Shown here: positions 1 to 6,317 of the stretch, one piece after another
Layout of the letters: every line of letters begins with the position of its first letter
Position numbering within the stretch: the first letter of the stretch is position 1
Assembly: GCA_964598695.1 (NCBI GenBank)
Contig: CAZRDB010000194.1
Coordinates: forward strand, 1 to 9,357
Origin: CAZRDB01 sp964598695
GTDB taxonomy: Bacteria > Armatimonadota > Zipacnadia > UBA1398
Length of the DNA stretch: 9,357 nucleotides
Direction: 5' to 3'
Program-made: the position numbers and the translations under genes
The notes under the pieces: model-generated
Seen by the model: the letters and a program-made list of their open reading frames with translations, nothing else
The model's database searches: none
Told to the model about the DNA's origin: nothing

Positions 1-2
1 CC

Positions 3-230
3 ATCGACCTGGTGCTGAGCGACGTGGTGATGCCCACCATGAACGGGCGCGACCTGCGCGAGCGGCTGACCCGAATCGCGCCCCGGATCCGCTACCTCTT
101 CATGTCGGGCTACCCGGCCGACGTCGTAGCCCACCATGGCGTGGTCGAGGACGGCGTCCACCTGCTCCAGAAGCCGTTCTCGTCCAAGTCGCTCGCCGAG
201 GCGGTCCGGGCGGCCCTCGACGAGGCGTAG
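3..230 (+). CDS. Receiver (REC) domain, C-terminal fragment, probably of a hybrid sensor histidine kinase
   Basis: The 5' end lies outside the window; 75 codons remain, ending in TAG. A receiver domain accepts a phosphoryl group on an aspartate from a histidine kinase. Visible landmarks are the beta-3 strand LVLSDVVMP, whose Asp (codon 21-23) is the expected phospho-acceptor, followed by the NGRDL turn. Next come the FMSGYP strand with the conserved Ser/Thr-position serine, and the LLQKPF strand with the conserved Lys-Pro. The protein stops right after the last helix, so nothing follows the receiver. The LFMSGYPADVV...GVHLLQKPF style is typical of C-terminal receivers on PAS-containing hybrid histidine kinases. 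A stand-alone response regulator remains possible because the N-terminal part is not visible. The family call is strong; the hybrid-kinase reading is inference. Confidence 0.88.
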   Translation: MDLVLSDVVMPTMNGRDLRERLTRIAPRIRYLFMSGYPADVVAHHGVVEDGVHLLQKPFSSKSLAEAVRAALDEA

Positions 231-245
231 CCGAGACTACGCCTC
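222..245. terminator. Hairpin spanning both stop codons of the convergent genes (candidate bidirectional terminator)
   Basis: GAGGCGTAG (222-230) and CTACGCCTC (237-245) are a perfect 9-bp inverted repeat with a 6-nt loop. Each arm contains a stop codon: TAG of the receiver gene and, on the other strand, TAG of the phosphorylase gene. The two genes are only 6 nt apart, so this stem is the only obvious structure that could end transcription from either side. No T-run follows on either strand, so intrinsic termination is uncertain. Confidence 0.45.
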
Positions 246-1559
246 CTCCGCCCACTCCATCCCCGCGATCGGCTCGGCGACCTCCGCGCCCACCGTCACC
301 GCACGCGCGAGCCACTCCTGCGCCGTCGTGAGCATCCCCCGGTGCGCCGCGTGCAGCTCCGCGAGCGGCTCGCCTTCCTCCACCGCGTCGCCCACCTTGC
401 GCAGCAACACCACGCCGGCGGCCGGGTCGGGCCCCTGCTCGCGCGAGACGCGCGTCCCGCCGAGCGCGGCGACGGCCTGCGCCACGCCACGGGCGTCGCA
501 CCGCGAGACCGTCCCGGAAGCGCGCGCCCGGTACGGCTCGACCAGAGCCGCACACGGCAGCCGCGCTGCGTCATCGATCGCCTCGGTCGCCCCCCCCTGG
601 GCCTCGACCATCGCGCGGAGCCTAGAGAGCGCCGCACCGCTGGTGAGGGCCGCCTCCGCCCTCCGGCATGCCTCCTCGGCCGTCGCCGCGGCGCCGCTCA
701 GAAGCGCCATCCGCGCCGCCAGTGCGAGCGAGAGCGCCCGCAGGTCCGCCGGCCCCCCGCCCCGGAGCGTCTCGATCGCCTCACGCACCTCGAGCGCATT
801 GCCCACCGCCCGGCCGAGCGGCTCCTCCATGGGGCTCAGCGCGGCGGCGACGCGCCGCCCGTTCGCCACCCCGATCGAGATCATCAGCCGGGCGAGGCTG
901 CGGGCGTCTTCGCGCGCCGGGAGGAACGCGCCCGCGCCGTACTTCACATCGAGGACGATGGCGCCCGCCCCGGCAGCGAGCTTCTTGGACATCACGCTCG
1001 ACGCGATCAGCGGGATCGACTCCACCGTCGCTGTCTCATTGCGGAGCGCATAGAGCCGCTTGTCGGCCGGAGCGAGATCGGCCGTCTGGCCGCAGACGGC
1101 TAACCCCACCGCGCGCGCCTGAGCGAGGAACCCCTCGATCGACAGGTCGGTCCGCAGGCCCGGGATCGACTCGAGCTTGTCGATCGTCCCCCCCGTGTGG
1201 CCCAAGCCCCGGCCCGCCATCTTCGCGACGGTACAGCCGCAGGCCGCGGCGATCGGCCCCGCCACCAGCGTCGTCTTGTCGCCCACGCCGCCCGTCGAGT
1301 GCTTGTCGGCCGTGTGCGGGAGCCCGCTGAGGTCGAGGCATGTGCCGCTCGCGGCCATCGCGCGGGTGAGCGATGCCGCCGCGCCGGGGCCGAGACCCCG
1401 GCAGCAGACGGCCATCAGCCACGCCGCCGCCTGCGCCTCGGTGACCGCGCCGCGGAGCAGAGCCGCCACGAACCGCCCGACCTCCGGCGCGTCCGGCTCC
1501 TCGCCGCGCCGGGTCATCGCGATGAACGCGCGGACATCGAACGGGCTCTCGAGGGTCAC
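237..1559 (-). CDS. pdp: Pyrimidine-nucleoside (thymidine) phosphorylase
   Basis: A complete 440-residue protein, the usual family length. It phosphorolyses thymidine, deoxyuridine or uridine to the free base and (deoxy)ribose-1-phosphate in cytoplasmic nucleoside salvage. The N-terminal helical domain is followed by the phosphate-binding segment KHSTGGVGDK (residues 86-95). The family signature AGRGLGHTGGTIDKLE follows (115-130), then the pyrimidine-binding stretch YALRN...LIASSVMSKKLAAG (about 170-197). The last 100 residues match the barrel-sandwich C-terminal domain (ASGTVSRCDARGVAQAV...GDAVEEGEPLAELHA). The usual LRD in the substrate loop reads LRN here, a mild deviation. The start is GTG at 1559, with GGTGAGG a few bases upstream. 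Sequence alone cannot separate DeoA from the broader-specificity Pdp, so the symbol is tentative. It lies downstream of the Gfo/Idh/MocA gene on the same strand but is separated from it by repeats. Confidence 0.93.
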   Translation of the reverse strand: MTLESPFDVRAFIAMTRRGEEPDAPEVGRFVAALLRGAVTEAQAAAWLMAVCCRGLGPGAAASLTRAMAASGTCLDLSGLPHTADKHSTGGVGDKTTLVAGPIAAACGCTVAKMAGRGLGHTGGTIDKLESIPGLRTDLSIEGFLAQARAVGLAVCGQTADLAPADKRLYALRNETATVESIPLIASSVMSKKLAAGAGAIVLDVKYGAGAFLPAREDARSLARLMISIGVANGRRVAAALSPMEEPLGRAVGNALEVREAIETLRGGGPADLRALSLALAARMALLSGAAATAEEACRRAEAALTSGAALSRLRAMVEAQGGATEAIDDAARLPCAALVEPYRARASGTVSRCDARGVAQAVAALGGTRVSREQGPDPAAGVVLLRKVGDAVEEGEPLAELHAAHRGMLTTAQEWLARAVTVGAEVAEPIAGMEWAEEA

Positions 1560-1601
1560 AACGCCTCACCCCGCTGGGCGACCTGTCGGTCGCGGTCGTC
1601 G

Positions 1602-1662
1602 CCCCTCTCCTCGCGAGCGTAGCGGAGCAGGGAGAGGGTGGCGCGAAGCGCCGGGTGAGGGG
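1602..1662 (+). repeat. GC-rich intergenic repeat, copy 1
   Basis: About 61 nt. It begins CCCCTCTCCTCGCGAGCGTA and ends CGGGTGAGGGG. Its arms CCCTCTCC and GGAGAGGG can fold on each other around a loop containing CTCGCGAG. It is nearly the reverse complement of the copy at 1684-1748; the core CCTCGCGAGCGTAGCGG is shared exactly with the other strand of that copy. It lies between two same-strand genes and has no credible coding potential. Similar-looking elements are common between genes in GC-rich genomes. Confidence 0.72.
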
Positions 1663-1683
1663 ATCGGGCCGAGCGCCCCCGTT

Positions 1684-1748
1684 CCCTCACCCCCGGCCTG
1701 CGGCCTCCCCCCTCCCCCTGCACCGCTACGCTCGCGAGGGGAGGGGGG
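1684..1748 (-). repeat. GC-rich intergenic repeat, copy 2, inverted relative to copy 1
   Basis: About 65 nt, from CCCTCACCCCCGGCC to GCGAGGGGAGGGGGG. It matches the reverse complement of copy 1 with a few substitutions and small indels; CCGCTACGCTCGCGAGG is exact. The two copies sit head to head with 21 nt between them, so the whole 1602-1748 block could fold into one long hairpin of about 60 nt per arm. It starts 25 nt past the stop codon of the oxidoreductase gene and could act as a terminator or mRNA-stabilising structure. Confidence 0.72.
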
Positions 1749-1773
1749 AACAGCAGGGCAGCGCCCCACGGGT

Positions 1774-2874
1774 CTACTCGTCTAGCTCGCCCGGCGCGAG
1801 ACCCGTCGGCAGCGCCGCCGGCTGGGCGCACGTGCTGCCAACTTCGATCCAGGCCCGCTGGACCCACGCCTCGTGGACCGACACAATGATGTCCAGCACA
1901 TGGAACGCGAGCGCCCCGCTCGCCCGGTGGGCCCGGCCGGTCTGCATCGCGGTTGCCATGTCGGCGACGCCGATGCCCCGGTTGTTCTCCGTGTAGCCGT
2001 GCGTGAGCGGGATCTCGGTCCAGCCCTCGCCGGGCCTGAGGATCTCGACCGTCCCGCCGAAGCCGTTCGGGTCGGGGACGCTGAGGCTGCCCTCGGTGCC
2101 GTAGATCTCGATGCACGGCAGGCGGGCGCCCCAGACGTCGAAGCTCGTGGTGATCGTCCCGATCGCGCCTTCCGCGAACTGCAGGATGCCGGTGATGTGC
2201 GTGGGGACATCGACCGCGATCCGCGTGCCGTTCTTCGGCTGGCTCGTGATCAGCCGCTCGGGGAAGGTGACCGTCGCGGCGCCCGAGACGCGCTCCACCG
2301 GGCCGAGGAGGTTGACGAGGGCGGTGAGGTAGTAGGGGCCCATGTCGAACATCGGGCCGCCGCCCTTCTTGTAGTAGAACTCCGGATCCGGATGCCAGCT
2401 CTCGTGGCCGTGGCACATCATGTGGGCCGCGGCGGCGATCGGCTTGCCGATCCGCCCGTCGTCGATCGCCTTCCGCGCGGTCTGGATCCCGCCGCCGAAG
2501 AAGGTATCGGGCGCACAGCCGGTCCGCAGACCCTTGGCGGCGGCGAGGTCGATGACCTGCCGCCCGTCGGCCCGCGTGACCGCGAAGGGTTTCTCGGCGT
2601 AGGCGTGCTTGCCGGCCTCGAGGCTCGCGAGCGCGACCTCGGCGTGGGCGAGCGGGATCGTGAGGTTCACCGCGATCTCGATCTCCGGGTCGGCCAGCAG
2701 CTCCTCGACCGTGCAGGCGCGCGCGATCGCGAACTCCTCCGCCTTAGCCTTGGCCCGGGCGGGGTCGAGGTCGGCGCACGCGACCACCTCGATGACGGGG
2801 AAGCGCCTGGCGGCCCCGAAATACGCGCCGCTGATGTTGCCGCAACCGATCACTCCGACCTTCACTGTACGCAT
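1774..2874 (-). CDS. Gfo/Idh/MocA-family NAD(P)-dependent oxidoreductase
   Basis: A complete protein of 366 residues. Members oxidise or reduce sugars, inositols and related polyols using NAD(P). The N-terminal Rossmann fold carries GVIGCGNIS (residues 7-15) and an acidic residue after the second strand (CADLD, 33-37). The family hallmark EKP is at 94-96 (YAEKPFAVT). The C-terminal substrate domain has GGGPMFDMGPYYLTALVNLLGP (171-191). Here Tyr replaces the His seen in many members after D-x-G, so the catalytic details may differ. The start is ATG at 2874, set by AAGGAG (2881-2886 on the minus strand) six bases upstream and by the Rossmann motif beginning at once. The frame stays open much further upstream, but that extension lies antisense to the next gene. 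The substrate cannot be named from sequence. Confidence 0.93.
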   Translation of the reverse strand: MRTVKVGVIGCGNISGAYFGAARRFPVIEVVACADLDPARAKAKAEEFAIARACTVEELLADPEIEIAVNLTIPLAHAEVALASLEAGKHAYAEKPFAVTRADGRQVIDLAAAKGLRTGCAPDTFFGGGIQTARKAIDDGRIGKPIAAAAHMMCHGHESWHPDPEFYYKKGGGPMFDMGPYYLTALVNLLGPVERVSGAATVTFPERLITSQPKNGTRIAVDVPTHITGILQFAEGAIGTITTSFDVWGARLPCIEIYGTEGSLSVPDPNGFGGTVEILRPGEGWTEIPLTHGYTENNRGIGVADMATAMQTGRAHRASGALAFHVLDIIVSVHEAWVQRAWIEVGSTCAQPAALPTGLAPGELDE

Positions 2875-3084
2875 CGAGGTCTCCTTGGGCACTGGGATGT
2901 CCGGACGCGGAAGTGTTCGGTGCCCACGCCGGCGATCCTGCGGAAGGAGCGCGCCAACACGGCCCACAACCGGTGAAGGAGTCCCCGCAGGGGGGGGGCG
3001 AATGGACACTGGGTCTCGGGCGCGGGCCTCCTGGCCGTCCGACCGAGGATCCAGTCGTCTGCTGGTGTCGAGCCGGGGGTAGCC
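2875..3084. other. Divergent intergenic region, likely to hold promoters for both directions
   Basis: A 210-nt spacer between two divergently transcribed genes. It holds the strong AAGGAG ribosome site of the oxidoreductase gene (2881-2886, minus). A perfect 7-bp inverted repeat, TGGGCAC (2886-2892) and GTGCCCA (2920-2926), could form a leader hairpin on the minus-strand transcript. A run of nine G's lies near 2990-2998. I see no convincing -10/-35 pair on either strand. Confidence 0.5.
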
Positions 3085-4290
3085 GTGACACGGAGGGATG
3101 GGCGATTCGACTGGGCTCTCGCACTCTGCGTGGCGCTGGCTGTGGTCTCCACCATCGCCTCGAGAGCCTACGTGAACGAGGGCGGCGGGCGGCGGATCCG
3201 CTGGGACCGCGTACCCAACCACGGGCGCGAGGTGGAGGGAGCCCATGCCCTCTACTTCTTCTCCCCTGGCTGCGGGAGTTGCACCGAGGCCAACCGCGCG
3301 TTCGAGGAGTTGCGTGAGAGCAGGTCGGACCTGCGGATCGTCGCGTTTGACCTGAGCAGTCCTGTCGGTTGGGCCGACGCCCGCCGCACGCAGACAGCCC
3401 TCGCTGACGGCCTCCGCGTGCCGGAGATGGCGATGAATGAGATCCCCCCGGGGCTCTTCCTGCCATCGGGCTACACGGTGGGCGACGAGCGGGTGAGCGA
3501 CGCCTTCCGTCGCCTTGGCAACGCCGAGCCCGGGGCTCTCCCCCGGTTCGCGCCGCTCGAGGGTCGCAGCGTCGCTCCCGTACCGAGCCTCGGACTGGCG
3601 GCAACCGCACTGGCGGGCCTCGCTGACGGCGTGAACCCGTGTGCCCTCACGGGACTCGCGTTCCTCCTCGCGTACCTGCTCCACGGTGGCCGCTCGCGCC
3701 GTTCGCTCGTGGGGGGGGTAGGGGCCCTCTTCTGCGCGGGGACGTTCTGCGCCTACTTCGTCGCCGGGCTCGGGCTCTACTTCGCGATCGCGAGGTTCGA
3801 CGGGCTGCCCGCGGGCCGCCTGCTCCTCACAGCGGCTTCGGCCGTCGCGTCGGGAGCCTTCTGCCTCTGCGCGTGGTGGCAACTGCGACATCGCGGCGGC
3901 GCGGTCTCGGCGACGGCGCGACGAGCCGAACACCGTCTCGTGCGGTGGGCCACGCATCCGGCGCTCCTCTGGCTGGGCGCGCCGGTCCTCGGGGCTTCCT
4001 TCGCCCTGCTCGAGCTAGCCTGCACCGGCCAGGTCTACCTGCCCGCACTGGCCCTGCTTGCGTCCTCAGGGGAGCCCACGCACGCCCTGGCCGGCCTGCT
4101 GACCTACAACGCCGCGTTCGTAGCCCCCCCGCTCGCGCTGACTGCCGCGGTCGTCCTCGGCGGCAGGGCAGTGAGCCACCGCGCCTTTGCCCCGTGGGCT
4201 GCCCGCGGGAGGAGGGCCATCGCTTGGGCGCTCACGATCCTGAGCGCGTTCCTGCTCTCGGAGGTGCATCGTGCGGCAGCTGCCCTCTGA
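3085..4290 (+). CDS. Periplasmic thioredoxin-like domain fused to a CcdA/DsbD-type membrane electron transporter
   Basis: 401 residues. A signal-anchor helix (about 10-28) precedes an exported thioredoxin-fold domain with the active site C63-G-S-C66 in FFSPGCGSC and a proline-rich loop (IPPGLFLP, 120-127). From about 168 the protein is hydrophobic, with some six helices. Two membrane cysteines lie in motifs typical of the CcdA/DsbD group: C186 in DGVNPCALTGLAFLLAYL and C313 in ELACTGQVYLP. Such proteins carry electrons from cytoplasmic thioredoxin across the membrane to extracytoplasmic disulfides. Fusing the carrier to its own thioredoxin domain, in the order Trx then membrane, suggests a self-contained relay. 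The start is GTG at 3085, with weak GGGGGT upstream. The gene overlaps the next by 20 nt, so the two are almost certainly co-expressed. Specific substrate unknown; MauF is also placed in this superfamily. Confidence 0.87.
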   Translation: MTRRDGRFDWALALCVALAVVSTIASRAYVNEGGGRRIRWDRVPNHGREVEGAHALYFFSPGCGSCTEANRAFEELRESRSDLRIVAFDLSSPVGWADARRTQTALADGLRVPEMAMNEIPPGLFLPSGYTVGDERVSDAFRRLGNAEPGALPRFAPLEGRSVAPVPSLGLAATALAGLADGVNPCALTGLAFLLAYLLHGGRSRRSLVGGVGALFCAGTFCAYFVAGLGLYFAIARFDGLPAGRLLLTAASAVASGAFCLCAWWQLRHRGGAVSATARRAEHRLVRWATHPALLWLGAPVLGASFALLELACTGQVYLPALALLASSGEPTHALAGLLTYNAAFVAPPLALTAAVVLGGRAVSHRAFAPWAARGRRAIAWALTILSAFLLSEVHRAAAAL

Positions 4291-5356
4291 GCAGGGCCCC
4301 GGTCCGTTCTGGCTGTACGCCGAGCCCACGATCACCGCATGGGGGCAGCGTCTCCCGCTCCCCAGCCTTCGCACCGCCGTGCTCGCCCTGTGCCTGCTTG
4401 TGACCGTGCTCCAGACGCACCACGTGGCCGCGACCGCCGCTGCGCGCCGGCCCATCGAGTTCTGGGGCACGCCGGTCAAGCCGCGGTTCGCCGCGCCCTT
4501 TGGGCAGCCACCACCCGAGTTCGCGGCCGTCGCGGCCGAAGGCAAGGCGATCGGGCCGGAGGTGATCGCCGATGAGGGTCTTGTTCTGGTGTGCTTCCTG
4601 ACCGAGCGATGCGGCGCGTGCGAGTTTCTCCTGGCGCAGATGGACGAGGTGCGCGCTCAGCGGCCCGACGTGTTCCTGCTCCCGGTGATGACCTCCGGCG
4701 GTCGCCTCGACGAGACCGCCGCCCGGCAGTGGTGCGCTCGGCACGGACTGACGGATGACGTGCTGTTCGACCGATCGGGCGAGTGGGCGCGGAGCTGGGT
4801 GGGGGTGCCGCCACCGCTCCCCTACAGCGCCCTCCTCGTCGACGGCGTCCTGGTCTGGGGTGAGGTCGGTGCGGGCCACGAGAACGGCCTGCGGGCCATC
4901 GTGGAGAGCTGGCGAGCCACCCAGAGCGAGACCGCCGGTACGCCGCCCTCGCTCCTTGCCGGACTGCCGGTTCGGCGCGCTGGCGCCGAGGCCCGTGTCG
5001 GTGAACTGACACGGGAGGGGCTCTGGGTTGTCACCTACGGTCCGCGCTCGGACCCCGGCGTCCAGCAGCGCCGGGCGGCCCTCACCGCATGCCGAGGGCC
5101 GGACGGCGCGCCGCTCTCGCGCATCGAGATCGTGACGGACGGGCTGCCCCCACCGACCGAGGACGGCGAGGAGGTGTGGGGCGCGGCGATGGTCGTCGAG
5201 GAGAGCGCTGGGCTGCTCTCCGCCCCTCCCGCCGAGTGGATGCCGTACACGGAGATTCTCATCGACGGGAGGGTGGTGTACGCAGAGACGCGGGAGGCCG
5301 CGACCCGTGATGTCGTGATCCAGGCCGTAGCCGCGGCGAGACGCGATCGGCCATGA
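4271..5356 (+). CDS. Membrane-anchored thioredoxin-like (MauD/TlpA-type) protein with a second, cysteine-less domain
   Basis: 361 residues. One transmembrane helix (about 34-50) should place the rest outside the cytoplasm. The first thioredoxin-like domain (about 70-215) has the redox motif C114-G-A-C117 in FLTERCGAC and a presumed cis-proline at LPYSALLVDG (183-192). The second (about 245-355) appears to repeat the fold: GLWVVTYGPRSDPG aligns with GLVLVCFLTERCGAC, and MPYTEILIDGRVVYAE with LPYSALLVDGVLVWGE. It has no CXXC, so it is probably non-catalytic. The general form resembles MauD, which is needed to form the light-chain disulfides of methylamine dehydrogenase; that link is inference. 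The start is GTG at 4271, within the previous gene, with GGAGGT at 4260-4265 five bases upstream. The overlap implies translational coupling with the electron-transporter gene. Confidence 0.78.
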   Translation: MRQLPSEQGPGPFWLYAEPTITAWGQRLPLPSLRTAVLALCLLVTVLQTHHVAATAAARRPIEFWGTPVKPRFAAPFGQPPPEFAAVAAEGKAIGPEVIADEGLVLVCFLTERCGACEFLLAQMDEVRAQRPDVFLLPVMTSGGRLDETAARQWCARHGLTDDVLFDRSGEWARSWVGVPPPLPYSALLVDGVLVWGEVGAGHENGLRAIVESWRATQSETAGTPPSLLAGLPVRRAGAEARVGELTREGLWVVTYGPRSDPGVQQRRAALTACRGPDGAPLSRIEIVTDGLPPPTEDGEEVWGAAMVVEESAGLLSAPPAEWMPYTEILIDGRVVYAETREAATRDVVIQAVAAARRDRP

Positions 5357-5373
5357 CAGCTCGCGATCGAGAG

Positions 5374-5381
5374 AAGGAGGT
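5374..5381 (+). promoter_or_regulatory. Strong Shine-Dalgarno site of the cysteine-rich protein gene
   Basis: AAGGAGGT, a full anti-16S match, lies 8 nt before the ATG at 5390. It is the best ribosome site in the window and fixes the start of the small secreted protein. It is much stronger than those of the two upstream genes, which suggests the small protein is made in larger amounts than its presumed maturation enzymes. Confidence 0.85.
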
Positions 5382-5389
5382 GCTACGCG

Positions 5390-5743
5390 ATGCTTCGCGT
5401 TCCTACCCACGTCGGGATCCTCGTACTGCTCTGCGCCGTGTCAGCCCTTGCCGCGGCGAAGTGGCCGCGGCCGTCGCCCCCGGGCTGGGCGGTGAACACC
5501 TGCCCGAGCGGCTACCTGGTTGCCGGGGATGTTGAGAGGATCTACTGGTGCACGACGGGTCCCGACCTCTGTGACCCCGCTGATCCCCTGAAGTCGAAGT
5601 ACCACATCTACGGGATCAAGGCGTACTACTCCCAAGGGTCGACCCAGTGCTACAAGTGCGACTGGTGGCGCTGCGATCAGGAGTGCTGTGCGACGGAAGG
5701 CTCGAAGCCCGAGATCTGCGGGCAGACACCGTCCGACCCGTAG
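5390..5743 (+). CDS. Small secreted cysteine-rich protein, family not recognised
   Basis: 117 residues. The N-terminus is a typical Sec signal peptide: an arginine, a hydrophobic core VGILVLLCAVSAL, then an AAA cleavage region near residue 23. There is no good lipobox. The mature part of about 95 residues holds nine cysteines (38, 54, 61, 87, 90, 95, 99, 100, 110) and five tryptophans, with the dense cluster CYKCDWWRCDQECC at 87-100. An odd cysteine count with an adjacent pair suggests four disulfides plus one free, or a metal or intermolecular link. The gene starts 33 nt after the thioredoxin-like gene, so this protein is the obvious substrate of the disulfide machinery encoded just before it. 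I do not recognise the family. Some local resemblance to methylamine dehydrogenase light chain (CPxG..., WC) is too short to establish homology. Confidence 0.8.
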   Translation: MLRVPTHVGILVLLCAVSALAAAKWPRPSPPGWAVNTCPSGYLVAGDVERIYWCTTGPDLCDPADPLKSKYHIYGIKAYYSQGSTQCYKCDWWRCDQECCATEGSKPEICGQTPSDP

Positions 5744-5753
5744 GCATGGTGTG

Positions 5754-5785
5754 GGGAGGGGCGGGGCATACGCCCCGCCCCTCCC
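5754..5785 (+). terminator. Perfect 14-bp GC hairpin after the cysteine-rich protein gene
   Basis: GGGAGGGGCGGGGC (5754-5767) pairs without mismatch with GCCCCGCCCCTCCC (5772-5785) around an ATAC loop, 10 nt after the stop codon. This is an extremely stable stem. No T-run follows (GCCCGGAAGG), so it may be a weak or factor-dependent terminator. It could also be a 3' stabilising structure that raises expression of the upstream gene relative to the genes after it. Confidence 0.6.
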
Positions 5786-5823
5786 GCCCGGAAGGCTTGG
5801 TTGCCCGGAGGGGGTGGTCGGCA

Positions 5824-6303
5824 GTGAGTCATGCCGCTCGGGCATTGATGGGAGCGGCCGTCCTGGCGGTGTGGGGCCACGCGGTGGGCCTCGCGGCCTG
5901 GAAGGTCTGCTTCCTGATCTGGTGCCCATCCAGCGTGTACGGTTGCCCCTGGGTGGCGCTCGCGGTGTTCGGTGCACTCCTGGGGGCCTATGTCGGGCTC
6001 CGACCCCGCCGCTGGTGGGTGGTCTGCCTCTGGGGTCTCTGCTACCCGCCGGCACTGCACCTGTTCTGGCTCATTGCCGTCCTCGTGCGGTCGGTGCCCG
6101 TCTTCCTGGGTAACGTCCCCCGCGAACCGGCGTGGCTGCTCCACTACTTCGTGGGGGAGAACGTCTGGGAGATGCTGCTGATCCTCCCGGTGGCGCAGGC
6201 CGTCTCCGGCTGGATCGATCGCCGATCCCGCGAGATCGACGCCGAGGGCCGGGCGGCCGCCGCAGGACCTCGACGCGACGCCGATGGCACGTGGGAGCTG
6301 TGA
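5824..6303 (+). CDS. Four-helix membrane protein of unknown function
   Basis: 159 residues from GTG at 5824. I do not recognise the family. Four hydrophobic segments are clear: about residues 6-30, 40-57, 63-92 and 108-126. They are followed by a charged, alanine- and arginine-rich tail that is probably cytoplasmic. Cysteines fall in or near the first three segments (KVCFLIWC, YGCPW, GLCYPP). The frame is open further upstream, with ATG at 5746 possible, but that start would translate through the 5754-5785 hairpin. GTG 5824 (preceded by GGAGG and GGGGTGG) or ATG 5848 gives a normal membrane-protein N-terminus. The position after the redox genes suggests a related role, perhaps as a membrane partner, but there is no motif to prove it. 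The stop codon is 14 nt before the next gene's ATG. Confidence 0.68.
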   Translation: MSHAARALMGAAVLAVWGHAVGLAAWKVCFLIWCPSSVYGCPWVALAVFGALLGAYVGLRPRRWWVVCLWGLCYPPALHLFWLIAVLVRSVPVFLGNVPREPAWLLHYFVGENVWEMLLILPVAQAVSGWIDRRSREIDAEGRAAAAGPRRDADGTWEL

Positions 6304-6317
6304 AGGGGGCGAGCGGG

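Noticed and set aside
136..1103. Long plus-strand open frames opposite the phosphorylase gene
   Set aside because: Arg/Ala/Ser-rich shadows of a conserved gene, produced by high GC; no recognisable motif.
1566..1769. Minus-strand open frame in the repeat region
   Set aside because: It is a translation of the inverted repeats themselves (SPRERSGAGGGG, PLRSRGEG), a typical spurious ORF.
1873..2976. 367-residue plus-strand open frame opposite the oxidoreductase
   Set aside because: Antisense to a well-supported gene and of biased Arg/Asp/Gly composition.
2990..2998. Run of nine G's as a phase-variable tract
   Set aside because: It lies in non-coding DNA well away from any start codon or promoter element I can identify; more likely chance or a sequencing-sensitive site.
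2875..3957. N-terminal extension of the Gfo/Idh/MocA protein into a 727-residue open frame
   Set aside because: The extension is antisense to the Trx-CcdA gene, has low-complexity Arg/Pro/Glu-rich composition, and the Rossmann motif and AAGGAG site both fix the start at 2874.
4232..5410. 392-residue minus-strand open frame
   Set aside because: Antisense to the thioredoxin-like gene; no domain or signal.
5390..5743. Methylamine dehydrogenase light chain (MauA)
   Set aside because: Only short local similarity, too few cysteines, no second cofactor tryptophan in the right spacing and no heavy-chain gene nearby.
5647..5823. Upstream start of the membrane protein, including ATG 5746
   Set aside because: Would overlap the cysteine-rich gene or translate through the perfect GC hairpin; the N-terminal residues do not look like a protein.
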